Positions 33,584 through 44,663 of a DNA stretch of 64,000 nt are shown here, one piece after another. The translations under genes were made by a program, and so were the position numbers. The notes under the pieces were generated by a model. It did no database searches. It saw only the letters and a list, made by a program, of their open reading frames with translations, and was not told the origin of the DNA. Every line of letters begins with the position of its first letter. Positions within the stretch are counted from its first letter, which is position 1. This stretch comes from Aplectana chamaeleonis (lineage: Eukaryota > Nematoda > Chromadorea > Rhabditida > Cosmocercidae). The stretch lies in the NCBI GenBank assembly GCA_029168955.1, contig JAPDOI010000021.1, positions 1,711,501 to 1,775,500 of the forward strand, given 5' to 3'.

Positions 33584-33682
33584 TTAGTCTGACGCATGGA
33601 CCAGGCCGTGCGGGGTTGGCGGCCTTACTGGAAAATGGGGGATCCGTTTGCGCGGGGTGATCCCGTCCATTCATCAGACTAA
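33584..33682. mobile_element. Small palindromic MITE, TTAGTCTGA ends, copy 2
   Basis: Starts TTAGTCTGACGCATGGACC and ends CATTCATCAGACTAA. Inverted relative to 6052-6170, with shared outer flank (TATGGTTTCCGTTTTCAAT). Confidence 0.6.
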
Positions 33683-33989
33683 AATTATTACACGATTTCT
33701 TCCATCGTCCCAATCATGTTTTCGTCGCAATTTTAATGCACATCATCTCAGGCTCTAGCATATATCACCACCGAAGAGGTTTTTTTTTCGCCCTCAGTGT
33801 GCAATAGATTACGTGCATGTCGGCCAGGCTGGCCGCAGCAGGCCACGGCGAGCATCAGTTGGCCTCATTGGGTTTTTCACTCATTTCCAGAGCTTTCTCT
33901 AAGTATAGACCGGGGTGGCTATTAGAGTGAGGACCGAATATTCGAGTTCGAATAAATATTCGAATTTTTCGAACGAATTTTTATTCGAA

Positions 33990-34260
33990 CATTCGAATAT
34001 TCGAAAAGTGTGAATATTCGAACATTATTCGAATTCGACTATTCGCACAAGATGAAAATTCGAACATTATTCGAATTCGACTATTCGCAAAAGGCGAATA
34101 TTCGAATATAATTCGAATTCGACTATTCGGGAAAGGGGAATATTCGAATATTATTCGAATTCGACTATTCGGAAAAGGTGAATATTCGAATATTATTCGA
34201 ATTCGACTGTTCGCAAAAGGTGAATATTCGAACATTATACAAATTCTATTATTCGCAGAG
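33990..34260. repeat. 42 bp tandem repeat, about six units
   Basis: The unit is GAATATTCGAATATTATTCG followed by AATTCGACTATTCGGAAAAGGT. Because 42 is a multiple of three, a repeated FEYSPFxNSRIRI frame appears on the minus strand; it is a consequence of the period, not evidence of a protein. Confidence 0.9.
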
Positions 34261-34902
34261 GTGAATTTTCGAACGTTATTCGAATTTGAATACCCGAGCT
34301 GATTTAACGAAAAATATGAAAATCAGCTCTAATGTATGAAGGAATCGGCATACCTTTCAGGAATGATGTCATTTTCTTCACTACTCCATTGTTCCATTTT
34401 TCCGAACGCAAGAGCTAAATTTTTTCCCCACACCGTCTGAGGAGACTACTAGGGCGGTTCTAACAGGGGGAGCCACATGGCAATCGCACTTGGCCACTCC
34501 CATTTTTTCATCGCAATGATACCACCAACTATAGCTTCGTTGGGTGGAGCCATGTACTTCACCAACCTTCACCTCCGGGCAGGTGAAGGGGGACCTCCAT
34601 CATTCGGAAAACCGGTGACAACCGGTGAAACGCTCCGAAAAAGAATGAAAGTGACCCAACACTCATGCAAGTCATTTTCAACATTGGGTTGGTGTCACTG
34701 CCGGTTTTTCGTCCATAACTTTTTTGTGCTTGGAGATAGAATTCTGCGTCAACTTGTGCTTCCAGTTTGGAAAAATATTTTCTCGATCCTTCAGCCTAAT
34801 TCATTTTACGAAACACCGGTTTTTCGCCTATAACTCTTTAACATGGTGAGGGTTGTTTTTGAAATCCACGTAAAATTCTGCGTCGAGTGATATATTGGGT
34901 TC

Positions 34903-35074
34903 CTAACTTTGCTCGCTCCATAAGCCAGCCAGGTCGGTGGAGCCGAGCCCCGTTGTTGGATCCAGCAGAACTCTGCGACTCTCATTTAAACCATAGATGC
35001 GAAAGCACCCTTTGGAGATAACTATGGAGCTCGGCTCCACCAATCTGGTTGGCTTATGGGGCAAGCAAGGTTAG
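34903..35074. mobile_element. 172 bp palindromic element
   Basis: CTAACTTTGCTCGCTCCATA and AGCCAGCCAGGTCGGTGGAG on the left are complemented by CTCCACCAATCTGGTTGGCT and TATGGGGCAAGCAAGGTTAG on the right. It is a small foldback with arms of about 50 bp and GGAGCCGAGC at the inner ends. The superfamily is not determined. Confidence 0.7.
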
Positions 35075-36015
35075 TTAGGCTCCTCGAATAAGCTCCTTAG
35101 GCTAAGTTAGAGCGGAAAAGTTGATTTTATAGCATTCTTTGCGTTGTAGCCCGTACAGATTTAGAGATGAGTCGTGCCTTATTAATTTCAATTGCAGGTG
35201 GAAATAAAGCTTTAGAAGAAGAATTCAACTTGTTACTGCCGCTCACTTCGTGGTTGCGCGATATTGCTATGGATGCTTAAATTATTCGTCATTCGAACTT
35301 CGAATATTCGTTCGTTCGAAATAAAAAATGAACGAATTTATTCGAAATTCGTTCGTTCGGTCTCTTTTTAGAAAGTCCTCACTCTAGTGGCTACTGCCGA
35401 TCGACAAACTATGACCGGGAGCGGGGGGGCTCAGTGATTGCTCACTCGGCGCTTCAAGGCCGATTCTGGAAAGTGATCTTGGGCCGCTCTCTGGAATATC
35501 CTCCAACACATTTGGGGGATAATTTCGCTTGCTGAGAGGTTATCCCCACGGCTGGGGAGTGCATAGATAGGGGATGGCATGCATGAACTCTGGCAAACGC
35601 TGGCTAGTAGCCCCATACTAAGGTCCATTTTTTGATCTCTAGCGCCTTTTTCACCATAATAGCCGACCTTCGGGCGTGACGTCATTATGGTGATTTTCTC
35701 ATGAAAATCTAGCTTGATATCAAGCTACAACCCGATCCTGAATGTCCCCGTGAGGCGAGCTATGGCGCCTTAACATCACGTGTTTGAGACGGTGTGAAAC
35801 ACGAGCGATCGTGTTTTGAATTTCTATAGCGGCCAATCGGGGACACTCTCAAATCGTCTCTCGCCTCGCGCTTGGAAGGCTACTTTCCTCCATGCATCAG
35901 AGCTCGCGCACTTTCGTTTCTTTCAGTTTCGCTTTCTCTTGCCTTTCTCATTTTCTTGCCAATTTCTTGCCATTCCTTGCCATTTCTTCCCATTTCTTCT
36001 CAGGCCAGACCATTA

Positions 36016-36151
36016 GGGGTCGTTTATACTTCCGCCGCCGAGCGGCGCGGCACAGTGCATTTCTGTAATATTGATCATGCGGCGCGGTACGATCGATATT
36101 GTAAGATTGCACTCCGCCGCGCCGCTCGGCGGCAGAAGTATAAACGACGCC
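36016..36151. mobile_element. 136 bp PIF/Harbinger-like MITE, copy 1
   Basis: Starts GGGGTCGTTTATACTTC and ends GAAGTATAAACGACGCC, flanked by TTA at 36013-36015 and 36152-36154. A GC-rich inner stem (CCGCCGAGCGGCGCGG) surrounds GATC-containing loop sequence. A 3 bp TWA duplication and GG-starting ends are typical of PIF/Harbinger MITEs. Similar-sized relatives are at 46173-46308 and 53087-53223. Confidence 0.85.
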
Positions 36152-36189
36152 TTACGGGAAAATTCTGAAAGAATATGAAAAAAATCTCT

Positions 36190-36450
36190 CAGATTACGAG
36201 ACGATGTTGCCCTCCTCTGACAGATTTCTCCCGTATTCTGGCAGAATTCTTTCGTGATCTGACAGAAATTTCTAGTAATCTGGCAGAACACATACGTATA
36301 CGGACTGGGGAATACGAGAAAATTCTGCCAGATTATGAGAATTTCTGCCAGATTACGAGACGATGTTGCCCTCCTCTGACAGAATTTTCCCGTATTCTGG
36401 CAGATTTCTCTCGTGATCTGGCAGACTTTTCTAGTTATCTGGCAGAACTC
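36190..36450. repeat. Tandem duplication (about 159 bp) of 22 bp CTGGCAGA repeats
   Basis: The phrase ACGAGACGATGTTGCCCTCC appears at about 36197 and again at about 36356. Each copy is followed by three or four 22 bp units ending TCTGGCAGA or TCTGACAGA, with variable centres. It is a two-level repeat. Confidence 0.8.
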
Positions 36451-36707
36451 TCCACTACTCACATAGGCTGAAAAAATATTTAGTAGACCCGAAAAAGTTT
36501 CTATTTTGCCAGACATTCTTCCAATGAAAGGGTCCCGAAAGGCCGAAAATGGAGCTCAAAATTTCCGAAACCTTTAGATATGTGCTCGAAATTGTTGGAA
36601 TTTCGCAGTATTTCTGCCCGAGAAACCCCGCCTTTTTGTCCGCCGAAATTCTTCGGTAATCTGGTATGACGTACATACTTTCTTCGATCAATACTGCTCG
36701 CATCCTA

Positions 36708-37948
36708 AAGCCATTGATGGTAGGACTTCGGCTTATTTCTGCTACCGTAATCCGGCAATCGCTTCAGAACCCAAACGTGCTCCGTCCCTTCGCCGTTTAG
36801 ATCATCCTGTTCCACTCACTATTCATCATGGTATCGATTAGCTTTTCTGAACTTTTCACCACCATTGAAGCAGGAGGTTTCCGGATATTTTTTTCGGATG
36901 ATGTCAAAATAACATTTCATACTGGCCTGAAGAGTTTTTTCAGATGAAGGGTTTCACCACTTCAGTATCCGTATCCCTTGAAGATAGTCATTGCCTTCAT
37001 CCACTTCAATTTACAGTCAGCGCTCGTCGATTTTTTTAATGAATACGAATTTTTGATATTCCAGGATGAATTAATCATTTTGGATGGGGCATTTTCTTAC
37101 TTGTCCGTGAAAGCTAACTCCGGAGTCAAAAGTCTTCTTTTCCGAATGTGTGATGCCGAGATGTAGAAGCAGAATTATAAACTGGGTAAGGCATGTGAAT
37201 CACACTAATCAGACAGTATGATTCACACCGATGCGCTGTTGTTTGGAATACTTGTAGCTGATTTTGGAGAAAATTTTTAGGAGGCCTTATGAGTAGAACA
37301 GGCGCCCGAAAAAAAAATCCCATGGAAAATTTCTCGTTGCCGAGAATGCCGCGAAAACACGAACAATCGGAATTCTTAGTGGCGATATTTCATTCATGGC
37401 TCCACCCAAGGAGGAAGCAGCGGAGTCACCAACCAGTGGTCTTCCTCCCTTTGCAAAATCAGGAGAGCTAAAGGGCCTATGCAGTTAAAGGTGAATGCAG
37501 AAAACGATTTTGAGTGTCTCTTTCTAAGCTAGCACGTCCAGAGTTTGAGGACTCTAGCTCTGAAAGTTCAGAAAAATCGCTGGGTGACAAGTTCTGATCT
37601 GATCCCACCTCTGCATGGTGTGCTCCAGAGTGACACCATAAAGGAAACGCGTACAATTGAACTGAATGAGGTTGCAAAACAGTTCCGACGTAAAGGGAAA
37701 CCCGGCGTTGGGTCCCGAAACTACTGTCGGAAACGGCACCCGAAAAGCGCTGATTCCTACCATCTTTGGCTTTATCTGGATAGGGAGCAAGCGCGCTAAG
37801 CAGCAAAACTGCGACGCGAAACGCGCGCGTCTGAAGTAAATCAAGCTGCAAATGGCTTGGGCTAATAGGAATTTCAGCGTTGGGTCCTGAAGCGATTTCC
37901 GGATTATGGTAGACGAAATACGCCGAAGTCCTACCATCAATGGCTTTA
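36708..37948. repeat. Inverted pair of about 70 bp segments 1.1 kb apart
   Basis: AAGCCATTGATGGTAGGACT at 36708-36776 is complemented by AGTCCTACCATCAATGGCTT at 37879-37948, with CCGGAAATCGCTTCAGGACC-like continuation. A related third piece lies around 37690-37780. The stretch between them has no recognised gene; it may be the remnant of an inverted-repeat element. Confidence 0.6.
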
Positions 37949-38668
37949 CCCGATATCCGGCTATTTTATCGCGAAAGTGGAACACACACGTTACTGTTTT
38001 TAGATCACAAGCTGCCTTATTCTCAATTCGAGTAATGCCATTGAAGTTTAGCTGTTTCTGTTCATATAATCATCAGCTTGCATAGACTTCATCACAAGCT
38101 GGTAGCTCGAAAGGTATAGCTTACTATTTGTATGTTTTTCCAGTTCTTCGGCCGTCTTATGTTATCCTTTTTTTCAGAAAACAAGGAAGATCATCACAGA
38201 AGCGGCCGACGAAGACAATGCGGAAAAGTGGCAACGAATGGACGACTCAGGGGTCGAGAACGATTGAAGGACCTAAGCCAGGACTAGGACTGCCGGCAAG
38301 GGTCAGGCGAGGCTGAGAATCTTCGCAACGGGAGTGGGGTGAATTTGAATTTTTTTTCAGAAATTTTGGCCCGAAAATCAAGGTTAGGGTGGGGTGTTGC
38401 AGAATTTTCGGTCCAAAAAAAATTTAAATTTGATGGAAATGGCCCAAAAATTCTCAATATTTTTGGTCATCGAAGGGAATGATCGTAGAATCGCTCAGGT
38501 TTTTAAGAATTTTCAGCGTCTGGTTATAAACTGTCCAGAAACTTCGCCTCAGGGGATCGCAAAATCTTCAAAACCTGGAACAAAATTATGGTGGGTGGTC
38601 GCCACGATTTGGGAAAATTACGCAAAGCCCCGCTTCATCCTGCAGCCGGCAACCCCTGTTACATGTAA

Positions 38669-38954
38669 GGTGCGTTCGAATGAGATTGGCGGCCCATGCG
38701 GCCGGCGTGCTTGGCAGGCGGCCGTCGCGTTCGCCGCTCTCGGACGATCATGCGAAAGTCCCCACCGCCATCGACTAAAAACCGGGCCGGCACCGGCTGG
38801 CAGCAAGCACTGCGTCGATTTATCAGCTCTGCAGACGAGGGGAAGGAACGGCCGTCGTTGAAATCCAACACTCGTCCGTCCGAGGGCGGCACATGCGACG
38901 GCCACCTGCCAAGCACGCCGGCCGCGTAGGCCGCCAATCTCATTCGGGCTCACT
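38669..38954. mobile_element. 286 bp GC-rich palindromic element
   Basis: GTTCGAATGAGATTGGCGGC on the left and CGCCAATCTCATTCGGGCTC on the right are inverted ends. Complementarity continues through the GCGGCCGGCGTGCTTGGCAG segment for about 120 bp. I could not fix a target duplication: TAA precedes the left end and TTA follows the right end. Confidence 0.7.
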
Positions 38955-40440
38955 TTATTAGATGTTAGTGAGGCAGTGCTAGTGAGGCACGTAAGCATAC
39001 GAACAACCATTCTTTAAAGATGCTATTTTGAATGTATCTGAGCCAGGACTTGGCGAAATGCGACCAAACCTTAATATGTTTTAGGGCATCATAAAAAGTG
39101 CCTTACGCACACTCAAGATTGAGTTTCGAATGTTCAGCCTTTTGATACCGATTTCGTTTATGATTTCGTGGTATTAAATCAAGTGAGGGCTGTTTCCTCA
39201 GAACATGACCGTAAAAAAACTAGACCCTTATCTATTGTTAGCCATAAGAGGACCTTTAAAGACACAATATAACATTGCGAGAAAATAATTTCTCAAGGCA
39301 ATTTTTGATGGGTAAAAATTTAACGAAATTGGGCATTTTTTCAAAAATATGTAGATTTCGCTCCTTTTAATTCTCGTCGAAATGACATACCGAAGAGGTG
39401 CGAAATTGCATAAAATTATTCTGAGATCATCTCCGAAAATATGAATCAAGACATCATTTTTTCGCAGTCCTATGTATACCACGATTTTTAAGGTCTGATG
39501 ACAAAAAAGTGGCACGTGTATGGATTTTTAATAGCCTTAATTTCATTTATTACCACAAATTTGTAAATGGATTCTTTATTGAAAAACTGTGTTTTTGTGT
39601 TCAAAACACAATAAAAAACTGTGTTGAAAACTCAGGCTTGAGTGCGAGTAAGACGAGGTTTATGATGCATTACAACAAAAAAAAATCTCGTCACGTTTCG
39701 CCAAGCCCAAACAGAGAATACGCTCGAAACATTATCTTTTAAAATTGGGTGTTCGTATACTTGTGTGGTGTAGAATAGATCGCTAAGAAGTGGAGCTTCG
39801 AGTCTTGTTTTTTTTTTCGAAGCTAAATTCTCTTAATTTTTTTGGCGTTAGTTGTTATGTTGTTCTGTTGATGTTGTTCTCTGCTCGTATGGTGTAATAT
39901 GATCTCTGTGAATATCATTGTTCAATCGAATTTTTTATGGTTGCCGTATGTCAGTAGGGAATGTTTTTATGTAAATTTTGTTCTCGTACTATGATATGAA
40001 GTAATGCATTGTCCAATATTCTAAGTTTATTGAACCAGTATGGACCTAGAGGGGAGAATCTTAAGAATACACGCAAAAATGCAGCGATGGCACCGAAGTC
40101 TGCCGTGGTTTTCGCCATTGCATACAAGGATTCGAAGTACGATATTTACCAATTCATCGCTTTCCTGTGTCAGCCGCTGCTGCAGTAGGGCGCTCTCGGA
40201 TCGCGGTGAACTCGCGACAGGCTCGGGTGGAATTCGGTCATGTTTATTTGTAGTTTCCGTTTTTTTTTTTCGGGGCATTTGTGCGGTGAATTCGCGGACT
40301 TTTCTTGGCTCGCGGTAATTTTGCGTAAAATCCTTCGTGATATCCAGGATCCCGGTGAATTCTAGGCAAATTCATGGCATTTTATTCTACGGTAGGCTAC
40401 AGTATCCTCACAAGGAGTCGGCGTCAATGGCCTCATATCA
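38955..40440. other. Intron 5 sequence, no feature recognised
   Basis: AT-rich intron sequence. Open frames on either strand show no recognisable domain. Nothing else could be supported. Confidence 0.4.
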
Positions 40441-40442
40441 CT

Positions 40443-40610
40443 GGGCGACAGTAGCTTAACATTGCCGGCGAAAATAGCTCCACAATATTAGGCGACAGTA
40501 GCTTGACACCAGGCCGGCGCTAGTAGCTCCACAAAGCTAGGCGACAATAGCTTGACAAGACCGGCGCCAGTAGCTCAATGAAACTAGGCGACAATAGCTA
40601 GAGTTTTTCA
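40443..40610. repeat. Short tandem repeat, about 53 bp unit
   Basis: Three to four diverged units of AGGCGACARTAGCTTGACA followed by CCGGCGCCAGTAGCTC. The AGGCGACAATAGCT theme continues weakly to about 40630. Confidence 0.75.
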
Positions 40611-40679
40611 CCATCTAGCTTGACAAATTCACCATTGTCTAGCTACGACCTTGCCAATTTTAGACTAGTCGCCCCGGAG

Positions 40680-41110
40680 CTCCTCGGCGACAAGTGAATT
40701 CCTCTGGGGCTACTAGCCAGCGTTTGCCAGAGAATGCGGCAGCGATGGTCAGGGAGCGCTACGCCGCACGCACGCACCACGATTTGAATTCAAGTTGCGA
40801 TACGTACACGTGACGTTGCGCCTCCCTACCCTGGCCGCCGCATTCATGCATGCCACTCAGGGTGTGCCCAGTCTTCGTCTCGTAACGCTGACCGTAAAAG
40901 ACGGAGAGTCCTATCCATGAGAAATGCCGTGCGCCCTTCTCCCTACTAGTACGGGCTGTAGTACCTAGGGCATAGAATCCCGTCGCTGGGGGTGTTACTG
41001 CTGTTTTTCCTGCACGGCAACAGTATCACGTCTTCGAGGTGTGCGAAAAAATGTATGGAGCTTTATTAAGTCGAGTGCCTTGATTAGCTTTTCATAAGCG
41101 ATTCTGGACG
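40680..41110. other. GC-rich block in intron 5, unidentified
   Basis: A G+C-rich segment containing TAGCCAGCGTTTGCCAGAG, also present inverted near 35588-35610, and CTACTAGTACGGGCTGTAGT. It looks like part of a mobile or structured repeat, but no family could be named and no coding frame is convincing. Confidence 0.3.
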
Positions 41111-41546
41111 GTGACCTGGTGTCCTTGCCGCAGATTGTGTAATGTTTTCTGTCCGGCTACTAACCAGTTTCCTGGGAGAATGTCCTACCCTAAAGCTCGG
41201 CTACTAGCCGAACAGCTGTGGCGAGAATATCAACAGTTGTGCCCGCGAAGCATGGAGATTCTGGGAAGTAGCCATACTCCTATAAGGCTACTGTCCCTGT
41301 GCTGTTTGGCTGCTAGCTTATTGATTTTCTAGTGTTTTGCAATATGTAGTACCCGCTCACATTCGGAAGGGTCTAATAATCGACAGAGCAGAAACTCTAG
41401 TGCGATCCACGTAGTTCTTCCGAGTAACGAAGTTAGAGCGAAAATCTCTGCTACAACCTAATAATCACCCCTATTTATTTCCTTCTTCTTTGCTCATTAA
41501 TTTTCACGCTTGACTTCTTGAGTCGTGACAAATACTGCAATTTCAG

Positions 41547-41649
41547 CTCTATCATTGAATGTTCCACTATAAAAATCGATGTCGTGCTGACGTATTCCCA
41601 TGGGTCTTTGAACGACAATTCGTTGGGGAAATTTGTTTTTTTATTCAAG
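41547..41649 (+). CDS. Aldo-keto reductase, coding exon 6
   Basis: Found by matching the expected family segment between exons 5 and 7. The exon completes Ala170 and encodes SIIECSTIKIDVVLTYSHGS followed by LNDNSLGKFVFLFK, the strand and helix that in homologues read like a VLSYC-type stretch followed by a LxDNSL motif. The acceptor is gcaatttcag and the donor aag|gtaaca, phase 0. Phase on both sides joins perfectly, which supports the call despite 9.4 kb and 9.2 kb flanking introns. Confidence 0.9.
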
Positions 41650-41944
41650 GTAACATATTTCTATCTTTCCTAGCACTTCCTGAGTTCGAGCATCACAATT
41701 TAAAATTTCAAGAAAAATTCAAGTTTTGCGACGCGAGTTTTTAGAAAGCTTTTTCGCGCAATAGTTGCTTGTTTGCTAATAGCTTTGGAGCAGTTAACAT
41801 CAGAGTATCAAATGTTCGTCCTCTGGCATTCGCTCGCGTGTAGCCCTACACAAACTCACTTGTTGCCCTACACCTGGGCGAGAAGTCATTTTTCTGGGGC
41901 GCGAAAGGGAAAGCGTGGAGCGATTGTGGGCATTTGTGCCCACA

Positions 41945-42110
41945 AAACCACTTGTACCCCCACTAAATCACTAGTCGCCCCGCGAAATCACTTGTTGCCT
42001 CGAAAGAGCAGCTGCTGCCCCTAAAATCACTTGTTTCCCCGCAAAATCGTTTGTTGCCCTGCAGGTTCACTTGTTGCCCCGCAAAACCACTTGTTGCTCC
42101 GAATCATCAT
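41945..42110. repeat. Tandem repeat, about 21 bp unit (ATCACTTGTTGCCCCGCAAA)
   Basis: About eight imperfect units of AAATCACTTGTTGCCCCGC in a row, with isolated copies just upstream (CACTTGTTGCCCTACAC near 41858). Confidence 0.85.
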
Positions 42111-42140
42111 TTGATCGTTCGGACCCCACTGCATTGTTAA

Positions 42141-42618
42141 AAATCAGTGTTCACGATGATTTTCGTTCCCGAGTTTTCCACTCAAAACAAAGCGTTGGCC
42201 ACCGAGTGTTACAGAAATTACCAAGAAATGGCGAGAAACGCACTAAAACGTCATATTCCAGTGACATTAATCTCTGGCCTGGACTAGTTTCCAGTTGTAT
42301 GAACATGTTCACGGTGGTTGTCACCGGTTAAAAATGGGATCAGTCGAAAATGGAAGAATAATATATTAAAATAGTACTAGTTAGGGTCCGAAAAAAAGAA
42401 GGAACAACAGAAATCAAATGTAAAGGACGGACCCACAAATGATTTCATTGCCACAACGAACAGTTCCTGTGAGAGTAAAGAGGTGGGGTGAGAGCAAAGG
42501 ATTTCCAGACCTTCTGGTGCGTTTTTCTCGATTCCTTCGTCATTTATGTTCTACCCGGGGGCCAAAAAATCGATTTAGCTATTAATCTCAAAATCGAAGA
42601 TTATCGTGAACACTGCCT
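42141..42618. mobile_element. 478 bp TTAA MITE, AGGCAGTGTTCACGAT family
   Basis: Flanked by TTAA at 42137-42140 and 42619-42622. The right end is the family standard GTGAACACTGCCT; the left end is altered (AAATCAGTGTTCACGAT). The interior matches the outer parts of 46834-47964 and 59613-60620 but lacks their nested inserts, so it represents the unoccupied state of that subfamily (C). Confidence 0.85.
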
Positions 42619-42659
42619 TTAAGCACGGATTCCGTCCACCTCTAGACACCTTGTTCTCT

Positions 42660-42730
42660 TCAAACCCTTCTTCTTCTTCCTCTTCCCCCTCTTCCTCCTC
42701 TTCCTACTCTTCTTCCTCTTCTTCCTCGCC
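42660..42730. repeat. Polypyrimidine (CTTCTTCC)n tract
   Basis: About 70 bp of almost uninterrupted C and T with CTTCTTCCTC repeats, just downstream of the MITE end. Confidence 0.9.
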
Positions 42731-42834
42731 GCTTGTGAGTGTGGCTTCAGGTATAGGCGGATGAGGGAATTCCTTCGTTGAGATCTGTCAATAACAACAA
42801 AAAACACTTGATCTCCAGATTTATTTCTAAATGC

Positions 42835-44284
42835 TCTTCATCAGACTAGAAAAAAATCACGAATAAATCGGGAATCGGTTTTTTTTCGAATGTTCGGTGT
42901 TCCGAATCATTCGGAAATGTTCACTTTTCGAATATTCGATTTTCCAATTAATTCGGAAATTGGCCTTTTTCGATTTTTCGACTTTTCGAATGACTCGAAG
43001 TCGACTTCTTTAATCGAATAATTAATATACGAATCATTCGATTTGGTCGAATTATAGTTTCCCCCCCCCATGAAATTTTAGGGTGTTTTTGAGAAAAAAT
43101 GTTCGGATTCGGCTCAAAAGTGGCAATCGGGGGCAATCTATAGTGCTGAACACAAATCTGGAGTCCGTCTGTCGGAATTCTGAGGTTTATTGTAGGTTAC
43201 GGTAGGTACAGAGCCATTTAGGGGGCAAAACCTTCCTTAGCATTTCGAAAATGGACATTAAATTCGTATACAAGACCCCGAATAACCCCCCGTATACGGA
43301 TTTTGAGTCAGATGTGAGACCCTACCGTATACTCACCATAATCTACCGTAATCTGCCAAAAATCGTTGAATGGACGTCAGATTTGTGCTCAGCACTCTAA
43401 ATTACTCCCCGAGGAGCAATTTGTGCCATATCTAGCGTACCACTTCGGAAATCGTCAAAAGTCGCGATCCTCATCAAATTTTCCCTTAAAAAAAGCTTCG
43501 AAAGAATCAAGTTTAAAACTTCGGAAAATTGACACATAACCCCCAAATTCGTGATCAGCGCCCTGAATAACACAACTGGGAGGATATTAAGTTAAACCTG
43601 GAACATTTTTAAAAACGCTTTCATAGCCCACTAATTGATATGAATAAACTCCCAACCGAAAATCCGTACAAATCCATAACGCTATAAGTCTGTATAAAGT
43701 TTGGGAAATGTGCCTTCACCCGAACTTGGGCCAGACGGGTTGTTTTGGGAGCTGAACACAATTGTGAGGTCAGTGTCCGAATTCTCTAAAGACTAGTGCA
43801 CGTTTTGGAAGGTACAACAGGTACAGAAATCTGACGGAAAACGTCTATAACTCTTTTCGGAGTGATTTTAGGCAGATGCGAAGACCATAATCGGATTTTA
43901 CTCCAAAAACGGTTCTAGAAAAGTATATTTCTTCCAGAATAGCTAGGCTAACTAAAAGTAGCTACCTTGTGAGCCTCACTAGACATGAGCTTATGGAAGA
44001 AAAAGGAAAATGGAGGAAGATTGAGGTGATGATCAGGAGAGAAAGACAACACGCGGGCGCACGCGACGCGACCGCCCAGGCCTCCTCCGCGCCGGCGCTA
44101 GCTGGGGCGTGACAATCCACACAATCCTCACAAAGATTTTGTGGGCGTTGCCCACAATCTTTTTTGTGGGCACTCGACTCTCGCCTTCGCGATTATGTGG
44201 AACGTCTAGCGCCGACGAAAAAGGACGCGAAATTGGCCACGCCCTCCGGGGCAACACGCGAGCGAATGCCAGAGTCTATAAGAC
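42835..44284. repeat. Mosaic dispersed repeat, distal copy
   Basis: A run of segments homologous in the same orientation to 7350-7617, to 7856-8110, to 10860-11400 and to 11380-11735. This copy joins pieces that are several kilobases apart in the first region. No coding function is seen. Confidence 0.7.
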
Positions 44285-44515
44285 CGGGGGCGGATTCATA
44301 AACGCGGGATCGGCGTAAAGGCGTAGGCACTTTTTATCTTTACCCTGCAAGAGCGGAAACCCGCAAGTCGGCAGCGCCCTTGGTCAACCCAGCCTGTAAG
44401 CTGGGGCAACTGCGACACTGCTCGGATAGGAGACCTTTCGCCTTTACAGGGTATTCATCAAACGTGCCGACGCCTTCACCCATACCCAACGACATGCGTT
44501 GAGGAATCCGACCCC
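44285..44515. mobile_element. About 231 bp palindromic element with GGGGGCGGATTC ends, copy 2
   Basis: Left GGGGGCGGATTCATAAACGC and right GCGTTGAGGAATCCGACCCC are inverted ends, with GGCGTAAAGGCGTAGGCAC repeated inverted inside. The interior holds AGCTGGGGCAACTGCGACAC followed by TGCTCGGATAGGAGACC, which resembles the 3' half of a 5S rRNA gene with its box C. The interior is inverted relative to 7618-7855. Confidence 0.7.
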
Positions 44516-44663
44516 AGGTTGCCAGAACTACCCATGAGGACATGTTTTTCTGATTGACTACCTTCCGGGTAGTCATAAAACCCCATTCTATGTAGCTGCT
44601 CGAGTAGTAGTGAAAAAAGTCATGTACAAAAAAGTTAAGAACCCGTAGGCATAATACCATTAA

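Larger units (their letters stand above)
33926..35392. mobile_element. AT-rich element bounded by AGAGTGAGGAC inverted ends
   Basis: AGAGTGAGGACCGAATATTCG at the left is complemented by a right end of CGGTCTC...GTCCTCACTCT near 35380-35392, both next to TTCGAATATTCG-type repeats. The GTGAGGACCGAATA phrase also appears in the second foldback (near 28475 and, inverted, 26145), linking the families. The interior holds a 42 bp tandem repeat and a nested palindrome. Confidence 0.5.

Noticed and set aside
33981..34235. Repetitive FEYSPFxNSRIRI protein on the minus strand
   Set aside because: The tandem unit is 42 bp, a multiple of three, so an open repeated frame is expected by chance.
37545..37799. 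Open frame with basic, protein-like composition on the + strand
   Set aside because: It overlaps an inverted-repeat remnant, has no recognisable domain and no convincing splice signals.
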